64,000 nucleotides of DNA from Nostoc sp. UHCC 0926 (GTDB lineage: Bacteria; Cyanobacteriota; Cyanobacteriia; Cyanobacteriales; Nostocaceae): NCBI RefSeq assembly GCF_028623165.1, contig NZ_CP117768.1, forward strand, positions 2,976,001-3,040,000. The letters are read 5' to 3'. Under the pieces are notes generated by a model that was not told where the DNA came from, did no database searches, and saw nothing but the letters and a program-made list of their open reading frames with translations. How positions within the stretch are numbered: position 1 is the first letter of the stretch; the number at the start of each line of letters is the position of its first letter. A program made the translations under genes and the position numbers. Positions 36,195-44,965 of the stretch are shown piece by piece.

Positions 36195-36590
36195 CTATGC
36201 AGTTTTAGCATTCTCATCTAAGACTTGTTCTGCAACATTTTTCAAGCGGCTCGACCTGATTTTGCGGGCGCGATCGCTATTGCGAACACCACCCGCCATC
36301 TCATATTCGCGGCTGTCTTTGCCGTACTTGATAGCAACCACCATCAGCAGCTTCTCAGAAAGCTGACTCAAGTCTTTTTCCATCTCTTCAATTTCAGTTT
36401 TAGAAGAGTCAACCACAGACAGAGCAGTGTTATAAACATCAAGTTTGTTACGTAACTGCTCAATTGACTCAATCAGTTTTTCCAGACTATAATTTTCATC
36501 AAATTTGATGTTTGGAACAATCGATTTCAGTCCAGCGGATCTTAACTGAGCTTTTTCTAAAACGCGGGATGTACGTTTTTGACGAGACAT
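36195..36590 (-). CDS. Conserved hypothetical coiled-coil protein
   Basis: The 131-residue basic protein opens MSRQKRTSRVLEKAQLRSAG. A helical segment follows that is likely coiled coil (YSLEKLIESIEQLRNKLDVY; EIEEMEKDLSQLSEKLL). It ends with AGGVRNSDRARKIRSS. The C-terminal motif AGGVR.SDR is familiar from cyanobacterial hypothetical proteins, possibly of plasmid or phage origin, but I have no function. GGAATAAATTT precedes the ATG (AAGGAATAAATTT), a fair ribosome-binding site. Confidence 0.7.
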   Translation of the reverse strand: MSRQKRTSRVLEKAQLRSAGLKSIVPNIKFDENYSLEKLIESIEQLRNKLDVYNTALSVVDSSKTEIEEMEKDLSQLSEKLLMVVAIKYGKDSREYEMAGGVRNSDRARKIRSSRLKNVAEQVLDENAKTA

Positions 36591-36774
36591 AAATTTATTC
36601 CTTTAAAATGCTTATATAGCTAGCTTGCCTCAATTAAACCGTATTCCGGTTCAGCAGAACTCGCAATTTTTCTCATAAAATTTTCAGGTGATACTAGTAA
36701 TTTTTCGGTATTTAATCATTAGATGTTGATTTCTGTAGAAATAATTGTCTAAGTTTCATAAAAGTTTTAAGTCA

Positions 36775-36995
36775 GACCGCTCCCGGCACGAGTCAGACCG
36801 CTCCCGGCACGATGCAGACCGCTCCCGGCACGATGCAGACCGCTCCCGGCACGAGGTAGACCGCTCCCGGCACGAGGTAGACCGCTCCCGGCACGAGTCA
36901 GACCGCTCCTGTCACGAGTCAGACCGCTCCCGGCACGAGGCAGACCGCTCCCGGCACGAGGCAGACCGCTCCCGGCACGAGGCAGACCGCTCCCG
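36775..36995. repeat. GC-rich 21-bp tandem array, 10.5 units
   Basis: Ten full units of the plan GACCGCTCCCGGCACGAxxx A plus a partial run from 36775 at exactly 21 bp. Only the last three bases before each GACC vary (GTCA, TGCA, GGTA, GGCA); one unit has CTGTCACG. It is far more GC-rich than its surroundings. Frames remain open because 21 is divisible by three, giving DRSRHEA heptads, but I see no reason to call it coding. Flanked by the hypothetical protein at 36195 and a toxin relic. Confidence 0.9.
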
Positions 36996-37101
36996 TTTGT
37001 TGGGGAGTGCGTAGAGGCAAAGCGATTTCTTGCTAGATATCGCTGCGTAGGCAAAACAACAAGAGGCGATCGGCCACTCATCGACACCAGAGAGGTTGTA
37101 A

Positions 37102-37224
37102 ATGCGATACCTGCTTGATACCAATATCTGCATTTACTCACATCTTGCAAAAGCGCTGGCGATTAGAAATCACGGCTACACAGATTTAACCCAACCTACG
37201 CAGAAGTTGAGTTTTAGGCTTAAC
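37102..37224 (+). pseudogene. vapC: VapC-like PIN toxin remnant
   Basis: MRYLLDTNICIYSHLAKALA is the N-terminus of VapC-type PIN nucleases (YLLDTNICIY holds the first active-site Asp). After about 20 codons the reading drifts into unrelated sequence and stops at 37224, so only the first strand and helix remain. The phrase GDRPLIDTREVVNAIPA, ending four codons after the ATG in another frame, could be the tail of an antitoxin gene with the normal overlap. No catalytic core remains. Confidence 0.7.
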
Positions 37225-37287
37225 TGAACTGTATTGTGATATATATAGATTTCTCTTAGGGGCACAGTAATGCTCATTAGTGTCAAC

Positions 37288-37351
37288 TTACAGCAGAATT
37301 CAAGTATTTGAACCACATCTGTCGTAGGGGCGCAAGGCCTTGCGCCCCTAC
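37288..37351. repeat. 64-bp repeat, copy 2
   Basis: Identical to 33346-33409, with its terminal 28-bp palindrome at 37324-37351. The identity with no mismatches suggests recent spread or gene conversion. It lies between the VapC relic and the ABC-F gene. Confidence 0.9.
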
Positions 37352-37392
37352 TTTTTCTGTGCCCTTACCAACACATTTGTATGATTATTTAA

Positions 37393-37457
37393 AGACGCGA
37401 TAAATCGCCGTCAACACGAAAGACTGATTATTGTAGAGATGGCGATTCATCGCGTCT
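37393..37457. terminator. Inverted repeat downstream of the ABC-F gene
   Basis: AGACGCGATAAATCGCC and GGCGATTCATCGCGTCT form a 17-bp near-perfect stem with a loop of about 30 nt. It lies 30 bp beyond the ABC-F stop codon and could end that transcript. It also belongs to the GACGCGATTAATCGCGTC repeat family of 29716-29822. Confidence 0.5.
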
Positions 37458-37486
37458 CTTGTCTTAATTCACGTCATATTAAGAAA

Positions 37487-39415
37487 TCAAGAATCCATCT
37501 CTGCTAATTCTAACCAGCGTTCAGTCGCCACATCGATCGCTTGCTTGAGAGATTCCACCTGTTCGTAGAGTTTCTGTACTTGGCTATAATTCCCCGGTGA
37601 GACATTCGCTAGTGTTTTCTCGGTTTCTGCTTTCTCAGCCTCTAACTGGGCAATTTTACCTTCCAACTGCTGAAATTCTTTTTTTTCCCAATTGGATAAC
37701 CTGCGCCGCTTTGTATTCTCTACATCTTTGGGTGAAGCCGCACCATTTTGGGCTTCGACATTTTTGGGCTTCTCCTTAGTATTCGCAGTTTGCTGCTGTG
37801 CCTCTTCAGCCTTCTTATAGTCCAGATAAACTGAGTAATTACCTGGATATTGCCGGAGATTACCGCCTGACTCAAAGGAAAATACTGTGTCAATGGTGCG
37901 ATCAAGAAAGTAGCGATCGTGAGAAACTACAATTACACATCCGGCAAAATCCTCTAAATAATCCTCTAATACTGCCAATGTCTGCACATCTAAATCGTTC
38001 GTCGGTTCATCTAAAATCAAGACATTGGGCGCACTCATCAAAACGCGCAATAGAAATAAACGGCGTTTTTCCCCACCCGAAAGTTTATGGATTGGGGCAT
38101 ACTGCTGATTACCAGGAAACAAAAACCGCTCCAACATTTGCGAAGCAGTAATTTGAGTACCATCGGTAATTTTGACAAATTCTCCTTCCTCTTTGATATA
38201 GTCAATCACGCGCTGATTTTCGTTTAAGGCTGTGAGCAATTCTTCCGAATGCTGGTCAAAATAACCGATGTGAATTGTAGTACCAATTTCCGCAATACCA
38301 GAATCGGGCTTAACCCGCCCAGTAATCATATCCATTAAAGTGGATTTCCCTGCACCGTTAGCGCCGATGATGCCGATGCGGTCTTCTGGGCTAAATTCGT
38401 AGGTAAAATTATTGATCAGGGTACGTCCATTGTATGCTTTAGAAATGTTATCTAATTCAATAACCTTTTTCCCAATGCGACGACCAACTGTAGAAATATC
38501 AACTTTACCCTGAACTTGTTTAAATTCAGTATCCCGCAGAGCATGAGCGCGGTCAATTCTAGCTTTTTGCTTGGTACTTCTGGCTTTCGGCCCTTTTTTG
38601 AGCCATTCTAACTCGCGCCGCAACAAGCCTTGATGTTTACGTTGAGTACTTACAGCAGATTCTTCAGCTAAAGCTTTCTTTTCCAGGTAATATGAATAGT
38701 TACCTGTATAGGTGTAAATGTCGCCTCGGTCAATTTCTATGATCCGATTGGTAACGCGATCTAGAAAGTAGCGATCGTGAGTGATAAGAAAAAGCGCACC
38801 GCGATAGCGATTTAAATAACTTTGTAACCACTCTACAGAAAGAGCATCGAGATGGTTTGTCGGCTCATCCATGAGCAAAATATCGGGTTCTGCTAGCAAC
38901 GCCGATGCTAGAGCAATACGCTTGCGATAACCTCCAGATAAAGTCCCTATTTTGGCATCAAAGTCAGAAATTCCTAATTTTGTGAGGATGATTTTAGCGT
39001 TGGTTTCTAATTCCCAAGCACCACTCGTATCCATCCGTTGCATCACCACAGAAAGGCGAGACATCAGTTGGCTATCATCTGGATAGTGAACCAATTTATC
39101 TGACAGTTCTTCATATTCACGCACCAAAGCTGTATGTTCGCCACTGTCGGCGAAAACTTGCTCTAAAACTGTGTGATTTTCATCTAAATCTGGCTGCTGG
39201 GATAAGTAGATGATTTTAGAACCGGAGTTGACTAAAACTTGACCACTATCTATCGATTCTAACCCAGCGATCATTTTTAATAAGGTTGATTTCCCAGAAC
39301 CGTTAGTACCAATCAAACCAACTTTATCGGTAGCATCGAGGCTAAAGCTAGCATCTTTTAAAATTTCCTTGATGCCAAAGTCTTTTGTTACTGACTGGAG
39401 TGTAATAATACTCAT
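37487..39415 (-). CDS. ABC-F family ATPase (Uup/EttA-like)
   Basis: The 642-residue soluble protein has two ATP-binding domains. Domain one: Walker A GTNGSGKST, signature LSGGYRKR, Walker B LLMDEPTNHLD. Domain two: GANGAGKST, LSGGEKRR and LILDEPTNDLD. A basic linker follows domain one (LEWLKKGPKARSTKQKARI) and a C-terminal coiled coil of about 90 residues (EFQQLEGKIAQLEAEKAETE) ends it. ABC-F proteins act on ribosomes in translation or antibiotic protection and lack membrane segments. The C-terminal coiled coil favours Uup. Full length and intact. Confidence 0.9.
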   Translation of the reverse strand: MSIITLQSVTKDFGIKEILKDASFSLDATDKVGLIGTNGSGKSTLLKMIAGLESIDSGQVLVNSGSKIIYLSQQPDLDENHTVLEQVFADSGEHTALVREYEELSDKLVHYPDDSQLMSRLSVVMQRMDTSGAWELETNAKIILTKLGISDFDAKIGTLSGGYRKRIALASALLAEPDILLMDEPTNHLDALSVEWLQSYLNRYRGALFLITHDRYFLDRVTNRIIEIDRGDIYTYTGNYSYYLEKKALAEESAVSTQRKHQGLLRRELEWLKKGPKARSTKQKARIDRAHALRDTEFKQVQGKVDISTVGRRIGKKVIELDNISKAYNGRTLINNFTYEFSPEDRIGIIGANGAGKSTLMDMITGRVKPDSGIAEIGTTIHIGYFDQHSEELLTALNENQRVIDYIKEEGEFVKITDGTQITASQMLERFLFPGNQQYAPIHKLSGGEKRRLFLLRVLMSAPNVLILDEPTNDLDVQTLAVLEDYLEDFAGCVIVVSHDRYFLDRTIDTVFSFESGGNLRQYPGNYSVYLDYKKAEEAQQQTANTKEKPKNVEAQNGAASPKDVENTKRRRLSNWEKKEFQQLEGKIAQLEAEKAETEKTLANVSPGNYSQVQKLYEQVESLKQAIDVATERWLELAEMDS

Positions 39416-39661
39416 AATATTTAGTTATTTTTCATTGGTCATTAGTTAGTAGGTAAGGCATATACCTAGCCCACGTCTTGGCGAGATGCTCTCATTCCTA
39501 TACTCTGCATAGGAACGAGAGATTGATAGTTTTTGGGTGGTCAGAAAAGGATACATAGGGAAATTGCAAAACCAAATTTAACTTCATAACAAAGGTTTCA
39601 GCATACTTTCGACCACCAAGACGCAGGCTAGCCACATACCCTTACCTACATTGTCCGAATT

Positions 39662-40078
39662 CTATACAAATAAATCCAAGGGGAGATGTCCATACATTTC
39701 GTTGATTCCGTCTTCGTCATAAGACTGGCAAGATACTAATACACCCCGATGATGTCCAGCATAGGAATCGAGATAACACAAGCCATTTTTACCATTTAAT
39801 TTGATATAAACTGGGCCTTCAGGTGTAAGTAAATTGTTTGGTGGTTCATAACCCAAAGCCAAAGAATAGGTCTTCATCGCCAGTATTCCTTCTTCTGCTG
39901 TATCAGCACAAATTCCTAAAATTTGATAATCAGCAAGCTTGGTGATTAAAATTAAGGCACTACGAATTACTGATTTTTCTGATGGCTTGAGGACAGGTGC
40001 GATGTCTAGACAGTTGAATTTATTCAGTAATTTTTTCGCTTCTTCGGCGGTGAGATTCTGAGGATTGGGGGTTGACAT
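39662..40078 (-). CDS. DUF1824 family protein
   Basis: The 138-residue product matches my memory of cyanobacterial DUF1824: SVIRSALILITKLADYQILG, CADTAEEGILAMKTYSLALG, GPVYIKLNGKNGLCYLDSY and YAGHHRGVLVSCQSYDEDG. There is no signal peptide. Function is unknown. It precedes a prohibitin-like gene on the same strand by 70 bp but in reverse order (this gene is downstream of it), so co-transcription is possible. Confidence 0.85.
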   Translation of the reverse strand: MSTPNPQNLTAEEAKKLLNKFNCLDIAPVLKPSEKSVIRSALILITKLADYQILGICADTAEEGILAMKTYSLALGYEPPNNLLTPEGPVYIKLNGKNGLCYLDSYAGHHRGVLVSCQSYDEDGINEMYGHLPLDLFV

Positions 40079-40147
40079 AAACTTCGATTATTATCTTGTT
40101 AGTTTTTCTGTTGTGTTTGAGTTGGCATTAGCCTAACTTACTAAGTA

Positions 40148-41008
40148 TTATTTACTCGAATCAGGTTGATTTTGGACATTCCCAAGGTTGAACATGAAGG
40201 GGACACTGCTTTTTGAGTCACCACCCATAACCAGGACTTTTGGCATCTGAGCGCCGCCACTCTTCCAAGCTTCAATTGCTTCTTTTTGTAGAACCAACTG
40301 TCCTCCTTGGGCTTTGAGTGTCTCTGCTAAGAGTCTTTGAGATTCTGCCTTACCTTTGGCGCGATTCACATCTGCTTGTGCTTCTTGTTCAGCTTCCCGT
40401 GCTACATAAACGGCTCTTTGCGCCCGCTGTTCAGCAATTTGTTTTTCTTCCACTGCTTTGGCAAATTCTGGTGAGAACGCTAAGTCAACTACGCTAGTAT
40501 CTAACACAATTATCCCATATTTGTCTAAGCGATCGCCTAACGCATTATCAAAGTCTTCTTTCAACTCACTTCTTTTGGTAATTGCTTCTTCTACGGTTCT
40601 TCTGGCTGCGGCAATTTTAAATGCTTCTTGTGTCTGAGGTGCAATGATTTTCGATACAATATTTGCTAAGGTTCCTTGTTTCCTTCTAACTTCAACGACC
40701 TGTATGGGATCGAGGCGAAAGTTGATCGCAAATCTTGCAGATAAATTTTGCAAATCCTTAGTAGAACTCTCCGCTGGCACTTCAAACTTTTGCACTGTCA
40801 AATCATACACATCTATCACGGAGATAAAAGGCGGTTTCACGTGAATCCCTTCTAATAAAGCGCCATCTCTAGCTTTACCCAAGATGCTGATCACTCCTGC
40901 TTGTCCAGGATTAATAATGACAAAGGAATTTAGTCCGAGAATCACTACTATTGCTAACACAATTCCTAAAACTGTGGTTTGCCAATTTCCCAATTGCTGA
41001 TTTTTCAA
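40148..41008 (-). CDS. Prohibitin-like SPFH membrane protein
   Basis: The 286-residue product has one N-terminal membrane anchor (about 12-32, TTVLGIVLAIVVILGLNSFV). A Band-7/SPFH domain follows (INPGQAGVISILGKARDGAL, LSARFAINFRLDPIQVVEVR). A long coiled coil comes next, rich in EKQIAEQRAQRAVYVAREAE and EAQADVNRAKGKAESQRLLAE. These proteins form large ring assemblies in the membrane and help protein quality control. Its last 35 residues (MPKVLVMGGDSKSSVPFMFN) are usual. It stands alone by promoter spacing, with a 7-bp repeat run just upstream (41025). Confidence 0.9.
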   Translation of the reverse strand: MKNQQLGNWQTTVLGIVLAIVVILGLNSFVIINPGQAGVISILGKARDGALLEGIHVKPPFISVIDVYDLTVQKFEVPAESSTKDLQNLSARFAINFRLDPIQVVEVRRKQGTLANIVSKIIAPQTQEAFKIAAARRTVEEAITKRSELKEDFDNALGDRLDKYGIIVLDTSVVDLAFSPEFAKAVEEKQIAEQRAQRAVYVAREAEQEAQADVNRAKGKAESQRLLAETLKAQGGQLVLQKEAIEAWKSGGAQMPKVLVMGGDSKSSVPFMFNLGNVQNQPDSSK

Positions 41009-41024
41009 ATTCCTCTCTCCATCT

Positions 41025-41055
41025 GAGTGCTGAGTGCTAAGTGCTGAGTCCTAAG
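41025..41055. repeat. 7-bp short tandem repeats (GTGCTGA/GTGCTAA)
   Basis: Four 7-bp units (GTGCTGA, GTGCTAA, GTGCTGA, GTCCTAA) follow one another just upstream of the prohibitin gene. Heptanucleotide STRRs are a known feature of heterocystous cyanobacteria. No coding role. Confidence 0.7.
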
Positions 41056-41239
41056 TAAAATAGTACGGATAAATCTGAGAGTAGTAAATAGTCAAAAGTT
41101 TTGCTTTGACTTGGGTAAACTCAGTTACTAGTTTAAGTTTCTCATCAGTTTGTCTGAATCAAGTCTTTAATCTTCAGACTCAGGACTTTGTTCCGTGGTA
41201 ATATCAGTTGCACGAAACCGCAAAAAGCCCTGGCTACTC

Positions 41240-41336
41240 TATATAAATCATTTATGAACTTTTCTGTTTCTCCTCTTGGCGCTCTTGGCGGCTTGGCGGT
41301 TCGATAATTTTCATAACTCAAATAGGATTGCTATAT
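41240..41336. mobile_element. MITE-like element, TATAGCAATCCTAAAT family, damaged left end
   Basis: The right end is CTCAAATAGGATTGCTATA. The left end TATATAAATCATTTATGA matches it if about 8 bp (GCAATCCT) have been lost. The core GGCGCTCTTGGCGGCTTGGCGGTTCG is of the same type as in the other copies (given here in two parts: GGCGCTCTTGGCGG, CTTGGCGGTTCG). It lies upstream of the FAD oxidoreductase gene. Confidence 0.55.
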
Positions 41337-41498
41337 TAAAATTTATTCTATGAATGATCAGTACATGGTTTCTGTGTTGGTGGCGGCTCTGCCAAACTCT
41401 TCCCTTGTGCTAGAATCCCTCTGTGAATAGGGTTTGAGACGTGCTAACTCTGGATCAGTTAGCATACCTTGAAAACCATCGTTGCAAACATAAGGGAT

Positions 41499-43040
41499 AT
41501 GCAAAACACAGATATAGTTGTCATTGGTAGCGGTATTGGCGGTTTGAGTTGTGCTGCTCTTTTGGCACGGTATGGCTTTGATGTGATAGTCTGCGAAAGC
41601 CACTCCATTCCTGGAGGCGCTGCCCATGCTTTTGAGCGCAATGGTTTCAAATTTGACTCGGGCCCGTCCCTCTACTCTGGACTGTCTTACAGCCCCTCTG
41701 CCAACCCTTTGCGACAAGTGCTAGATGCAATTGGCTCTGAATTACCATGCGTAACCTATGATACTTGGGGTTGTTGTCTGCCAGAAGGTGATTTTGACAC
41801 CGGGGTTGGTGCCGAGCAATTTTGTGAAGTGCTGATGAAATTCCGTGGTGATAATGCTGTAGCCGAATGGCAGGAACTCCAGCGCGTTATGGAACCATTC
41901 GCCAATGCAGCAACTTCTATACCACCAGCCGCATTACGCTTTGATTTTGGTGCAGCTAGAACTGTAGGCCCATTTGTTCCATCTCTGACAAAAAATGTGG
42001 CAAATATCATCAAGCTGACGGGCCCCTTCAGCCGGATTATGGATGGCGTCGTTAAAGACTCGTTTACCCGAAATTGGCTGAATTTGCTGTGTTTTCTACT
42101 TTCTGGACTACCAGCAGATGGTACTAGCGCCGCAGAGGTAGCATTTATGTTTGCCGACTGGTATCGACCAGACGCAGTACTTGAATATCCGATTGGTGGT
42201 AGTGGTGCTTTAGTTGACACCCTTGTACAAGGATTGGAACGCCACGGTGGGAAGCTGATGCTGGGCGCTCATGTAGAGCAAGTGCTTGTAGAAGGTAATC
42301 GTGCGGTGGGTGTGCGTCTGCGCGATCGCCAAGAAATTCGGGCGCGGCGGGCAGTGATTTCTAATGCATCGGTTTGGGATACACTGAAGTTGCTACCAGA
42401 AAAGGCAATACCTAAACAGTACCGCAGCAAACGACAGGCTACGCCTGAGTGTGATAGCTTCATGCATCTACATCTAGGCATTGATGCTCAAGGATTACAG
42501 TCAGATTTGCGGTGTCATTACATCGTAGTCAATAACTGGGAATTGGGTGTGAGGGCACCTCAGAATGTTGTAGTGATATCAATCCCTTCAACTCTCGATC
42601 CATCCTTAGCACCAGCAGGTAAGCATGTGATTCATGTGTATACTCCTGGTAATGAGCCGTATGCTTTGTGGCAAGGGATGGATAGAAGGAACCAAGAATA
42701 TGCCGAACAAAAGCGATCGCGTGCAGAAGTAATGTGGCAAGCGCTACAGCGGATCATTCCAGATATTCGCGCTCGTTGCGAAGTCACACTAGTTGGTACA
42801 CCTCTAACCCACGAGCGTTATCTCCGTCGTCACCAAGGTTCCTACGGCCCAGCAATTCCGGCTGGATCTGGTATGTTTCCTGGCCCCAGCACACCTCTAC
42901 CAGGGCTGATGTGCTGTGGCGACTCGACATTTCCCGGCATTGGTTTACCAGCAGTCGCCGCTAGTGGGATGATTGCTGCGAATACCCTTGCACCGGTTGA
43001 TAAACATTTAGCTATGCTTCAAGATATCAAGTGCATTTAA
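41499..43040 (+). CDS. FAD-dependent carotenoid-type oxidoreductase (CrtISO/CrtO-like)
   Basis: From ATG 41499 the 513-residue product has an FAD-binding N-terminus DIVVIGSGIGGLSCAALLAR and CESHSIPGGAAHAFER. Its C-terminal FAD motif is MCCGDSTFPGIGLPAVAASG. This plan is that of phytoene desaturase/carotene isomerase-like flavoproteins. The exact reaction (desaturation, isomerisation or ketolation) is not determined by what I can see. AAGGGAT just before the ATG is a fair ribosome-binding site; the frame upstream to 41469 has no family look. Its 3' end overlaps the convergent PEP-CTERM gene by 14 bp. Confidence 0.85.
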   Translation: MQNTDIVVIGSGIGGLSCAALLARYGFDVIVCESHSIPGGAAHAFERNGFKFDSGPSLYSGLSYSPSANPLRQVLDAIGSELPCVTYDTWGCCLPEGDFDTGVGAEQFCEVLMKFRGDNAVAEWQELQRVMEPFANAATSIPPAALRFDFGAARTVGPFVPSLTKNVANIIKLTGPFSRIMDGVVKDSFTRNWLNLLCFLLSGLPADGTSAAEVAFMFADWYRPDAVLEYPIGGSGALVDTLVQGLERHGGKLMLGAHVEQVLVEGNRAVGVRLRDRQEIRARRAVISNASVWDTLKLLPEKAIPKQYRSKRQATPECDSFMHLHLGIDAQGLQSDLRCHYIVVNNWELGVRAPQNVVVISIPSTLDPSLAPAGKHVIHVYTPGNEPYALWQGMDRRNQEYAEQKRSRAEVMWQALQRIIPDIRARCEVTLVGTPLTHERYLRRHQGSYGPAIPAGSGMFPGPSTPLPGLMCCGDSTFPGIGLPAVAASGMIAANTLAPVDKHLAMLQDIKCI

Positions 43041-43701
43041 TTTTTTGAGTATAAAATCTAGTTGTCAATAGAGCCGCACCTGCTGCCAAAACTGCTAGTA
43101 CACTGTCAGGTTCAGGTACGGCAGCAACTTGGGCATCAATTCGTGCAGTTCCAGCAAACGAACCGGACAAGTCAGGGTTTTGCAGTATAGTTGCAAACTC
43201 TGGAGAAATCAACAATTTAACATCAGGGATGGTTAAATTTTCGCCATCAAATGTCACAGGTTTTGGAATACTCAAATCAAACAAAATTGTATTTAAAGAA
43301 AGTGTGTCTCTTAATACAAATCCGCTGGCACCTGTGACGGTACGTCCTGGAGCAAAACCAATTGAAAAGTCACCAACAGTAATTTTATCATTGAAGGTAA
43401 CACTACCAGTATGCTCGATTGTACCTGAGAGGGGAGTAAAACCGCCCTCGTCACTGAATGTAAAGTTGGTGGCTGGGTCGATATTGAAGCCAACTAAATA
43501 ATTGCTGGGAATTGGTGTAACTGTATTATTACTATCTGTCAAGGTTAGCCCGATATTTTTAAGAATGTCCTCGTGATCATGATCAATGCTGGTGACTCCA
43601 GATATCACTTTAAAAGTTGCAGCTTCTACCTGTATCGGTGTAATTGATATAAAAGCTGCTGTAGTACAACCAAGAACCCCTGCAAATTGAGAAAAACGCA
43701 T
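43027..43701 (-). CDS. PEP-CTERM sorting domain protein
   Basis: The 224-residue product has a signal peptide (1-27, ending ITPIQVEA), an exported beta-rich body, and a C-terminal signal: VPEP followed by a hydrophobic helix (VLAVLAAGAALLTT) and basic tail (RFYTQKIK). This is the PEP-CTERM arrangement processed by exosortase, with the final Lys-Cys-Thr atypical. Body sequence (FKVISGVTSIDHDHEDILKN, GSVTFNDKITVGDFSIGFAP) is of unknown function. Its 3' end overlaps the convergent flavoprotein gene by 14 bp. No exosortase gene is in the window. Confidence 0.8.
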   Translation of the reverse strand: MRFSQFAGVLGCTTAAFISITPIQVEAATFKVISGVTSIDHDHEDILKNIGLTLTDSNNTVTPIPSNYLVGFNIDPATNFTFSDEGGFTPLSGTIEHTGSVTFNDKITVGDFSIGFAPGRTVTGASGFVLRDTLSLNTILFDLSIPKPVTFDGENLTIPDVKLLISPEFATILQNPDLSGSFAGTARIDAQVAAVPEPDSVLAVLAAGAALLTTRFYTQKIKCT

Positions 43702-44557
43702 AGATACTCCTTATCTTCGTAGTTTATTCTATCTAAAAAAACGCTATTTATTAATCTAAAAGCTTAGATATTATCGCTAAAAAGCTGGTCTTAAAAGATA
43801 AAAAAATACTTTTTTAAAATTTATAGTAAGTTACTGTCAAGTTAATACCAAAATTGAAGTCATACAGTTACAAATGCAAAGTTAAGTAGGTGGGTAAAAA
43901 TAAATATCACTACTCAGGATGGAGCGTAAGGTATAAGGTATAAGGCATTATGGATAGAAGATGATAAAAATATAGTTACGTTTAATTATGTCCAAACGAC
44001 TGCCATTACAAAAAATATAAACAAAGAAATAATAAGCCAAGAAAATTTGGCGCAGCCCCGCAAAAAAATGGGATTACAATTTATAGAGATTTTGGATCAA
44101 TACAGTTAATAACGATTAACTGTAAGGTTGCATAAAACAAGGGGATTTTGCCCCAAGTCTAACCAAGCCTGATTTTGTGCAGTTTCACAAAGAATTGGTA
44201 TAAGTATTTCTTTCTTCTCTTTGTGGTCTTACGCTACAGTCAGCCACAACTCTGCAAGACGCTACGCGAATGCGGTATCCTGCGGGAAGCGGCAACTCTA
44301 TAAGACGCTCTTGCGTTCGCGTCTACGTTCAAAAAATTGACTTTGATAAAGAGTTTTAGCCTTAACCCAAGCGGATTGGATTGTGTATGGTTTTCACATT
44401 ACCTTGATACCAATAAACGCACTGACTCTTGCAAAACACATAGTTTAATTTCCTCTCGCCGGACTTACTTGTTGATTTATAAACTTGTTCTAATCCACCA
44501 GTTTATTTTCTCCAAATTAGGATCTATTTCCTGCCAAAAGTTTGCTGATGAGTCTGC
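43702..44557. other. Intergenic, repeat-bearing, no supported gene
   Basis: AT-rich for the first 450 bp, including AAGGTATAAGGTATAAGG (7-bp STRR). From about 44210 it holds a GC-richer repeat containing CTCTGCAAGACGCTACGCG and GGGAAGCGGCAACTC, of the kind scattered in Nostoc genomes. The ORF at 44337 on the plus strand has no family features. Confidence 0.5.
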
Positions 44558-44938
44558 TTATCTTGCTGTTATGAATATTTTATCTATACTGTCAAAGTTT
44601 TTTTGAATCAACTGCTTATCTAGTTTAGGAATATCTAATTTAAGATATTTCAGACGGTTGGGTAACTCTACTTTCTCTCTTTTTGGCAAGTTGGGAATCT
44701 GATCAACTTGTTCTATAATTTTGTCTATTGATGCAATTATCTCTTCACTATTCGGCTTTTTAGTTTTTAATTGTAAATCTTTTTCTTCAAAGGTTTCTTC
44801 TTGAGCATCTAACTTTACTATCACTATTTTGACAAAGAAAATATTGTAATCAACCTCACTAACCTCACCTACTTGTTTATGATATTTTCCACTTTTATTT
44901 ATAAGTACTATGTTACCTTTCTCAATTCTCTCCTTCAT
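44558..44938 (-). CDS. Hypothetical protein downstream of the kinase-FGE gene
   Basis: The 126-residue product starts MKERIEKGNIVLINKSGKYH, with a possible KOW/SH3-like N-terminal fold (NIVLINKSGKYHKQVGEVSE). It continues with a helical, Lys/Glu-rich C-terminus (EEIIASIDKIIEQVDQIPNL). There is no signal peptide. It starts 27 bp after the kinase-FGE stop on the same strand, so it is probably co-transcribed. Small accessory proteins next to retroelement-variable genes are known, but I see no specific match. I do not recognise it. Confidence 0.6.
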   Translation of the reverse strand: MKERIEKGNIVLINKSGKYHKQVGEVSEVDYNIFFVKIVIVKLDAQEETFEEKDLQLKTKKPNSEEIIASIDKIIEQVDQIPNLPKREKVELPNRLKYLKLDIPKLDKQLIQKNFDSIDKIFITAR

Positions 44939-44965
44939 AATTTCTACAACCTCTAAATTAAATTG

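Noticed and set aside
36775..36995. CRISPR array
   Set aside because: No spacers: 21-bp units follow one another directly.
36745..37014. Coding ORF DRSRHEA repeats
   Set aside because: Open only because the 21-bp repeat is a multiple of three; no ribosome-binding site or family similarity.
44337..44606. Plus-strand 89-codon ORF
   Set aside because: Lies in repeat DNA, no family look, overlaps the end of the hypothetical gene on the other strand.
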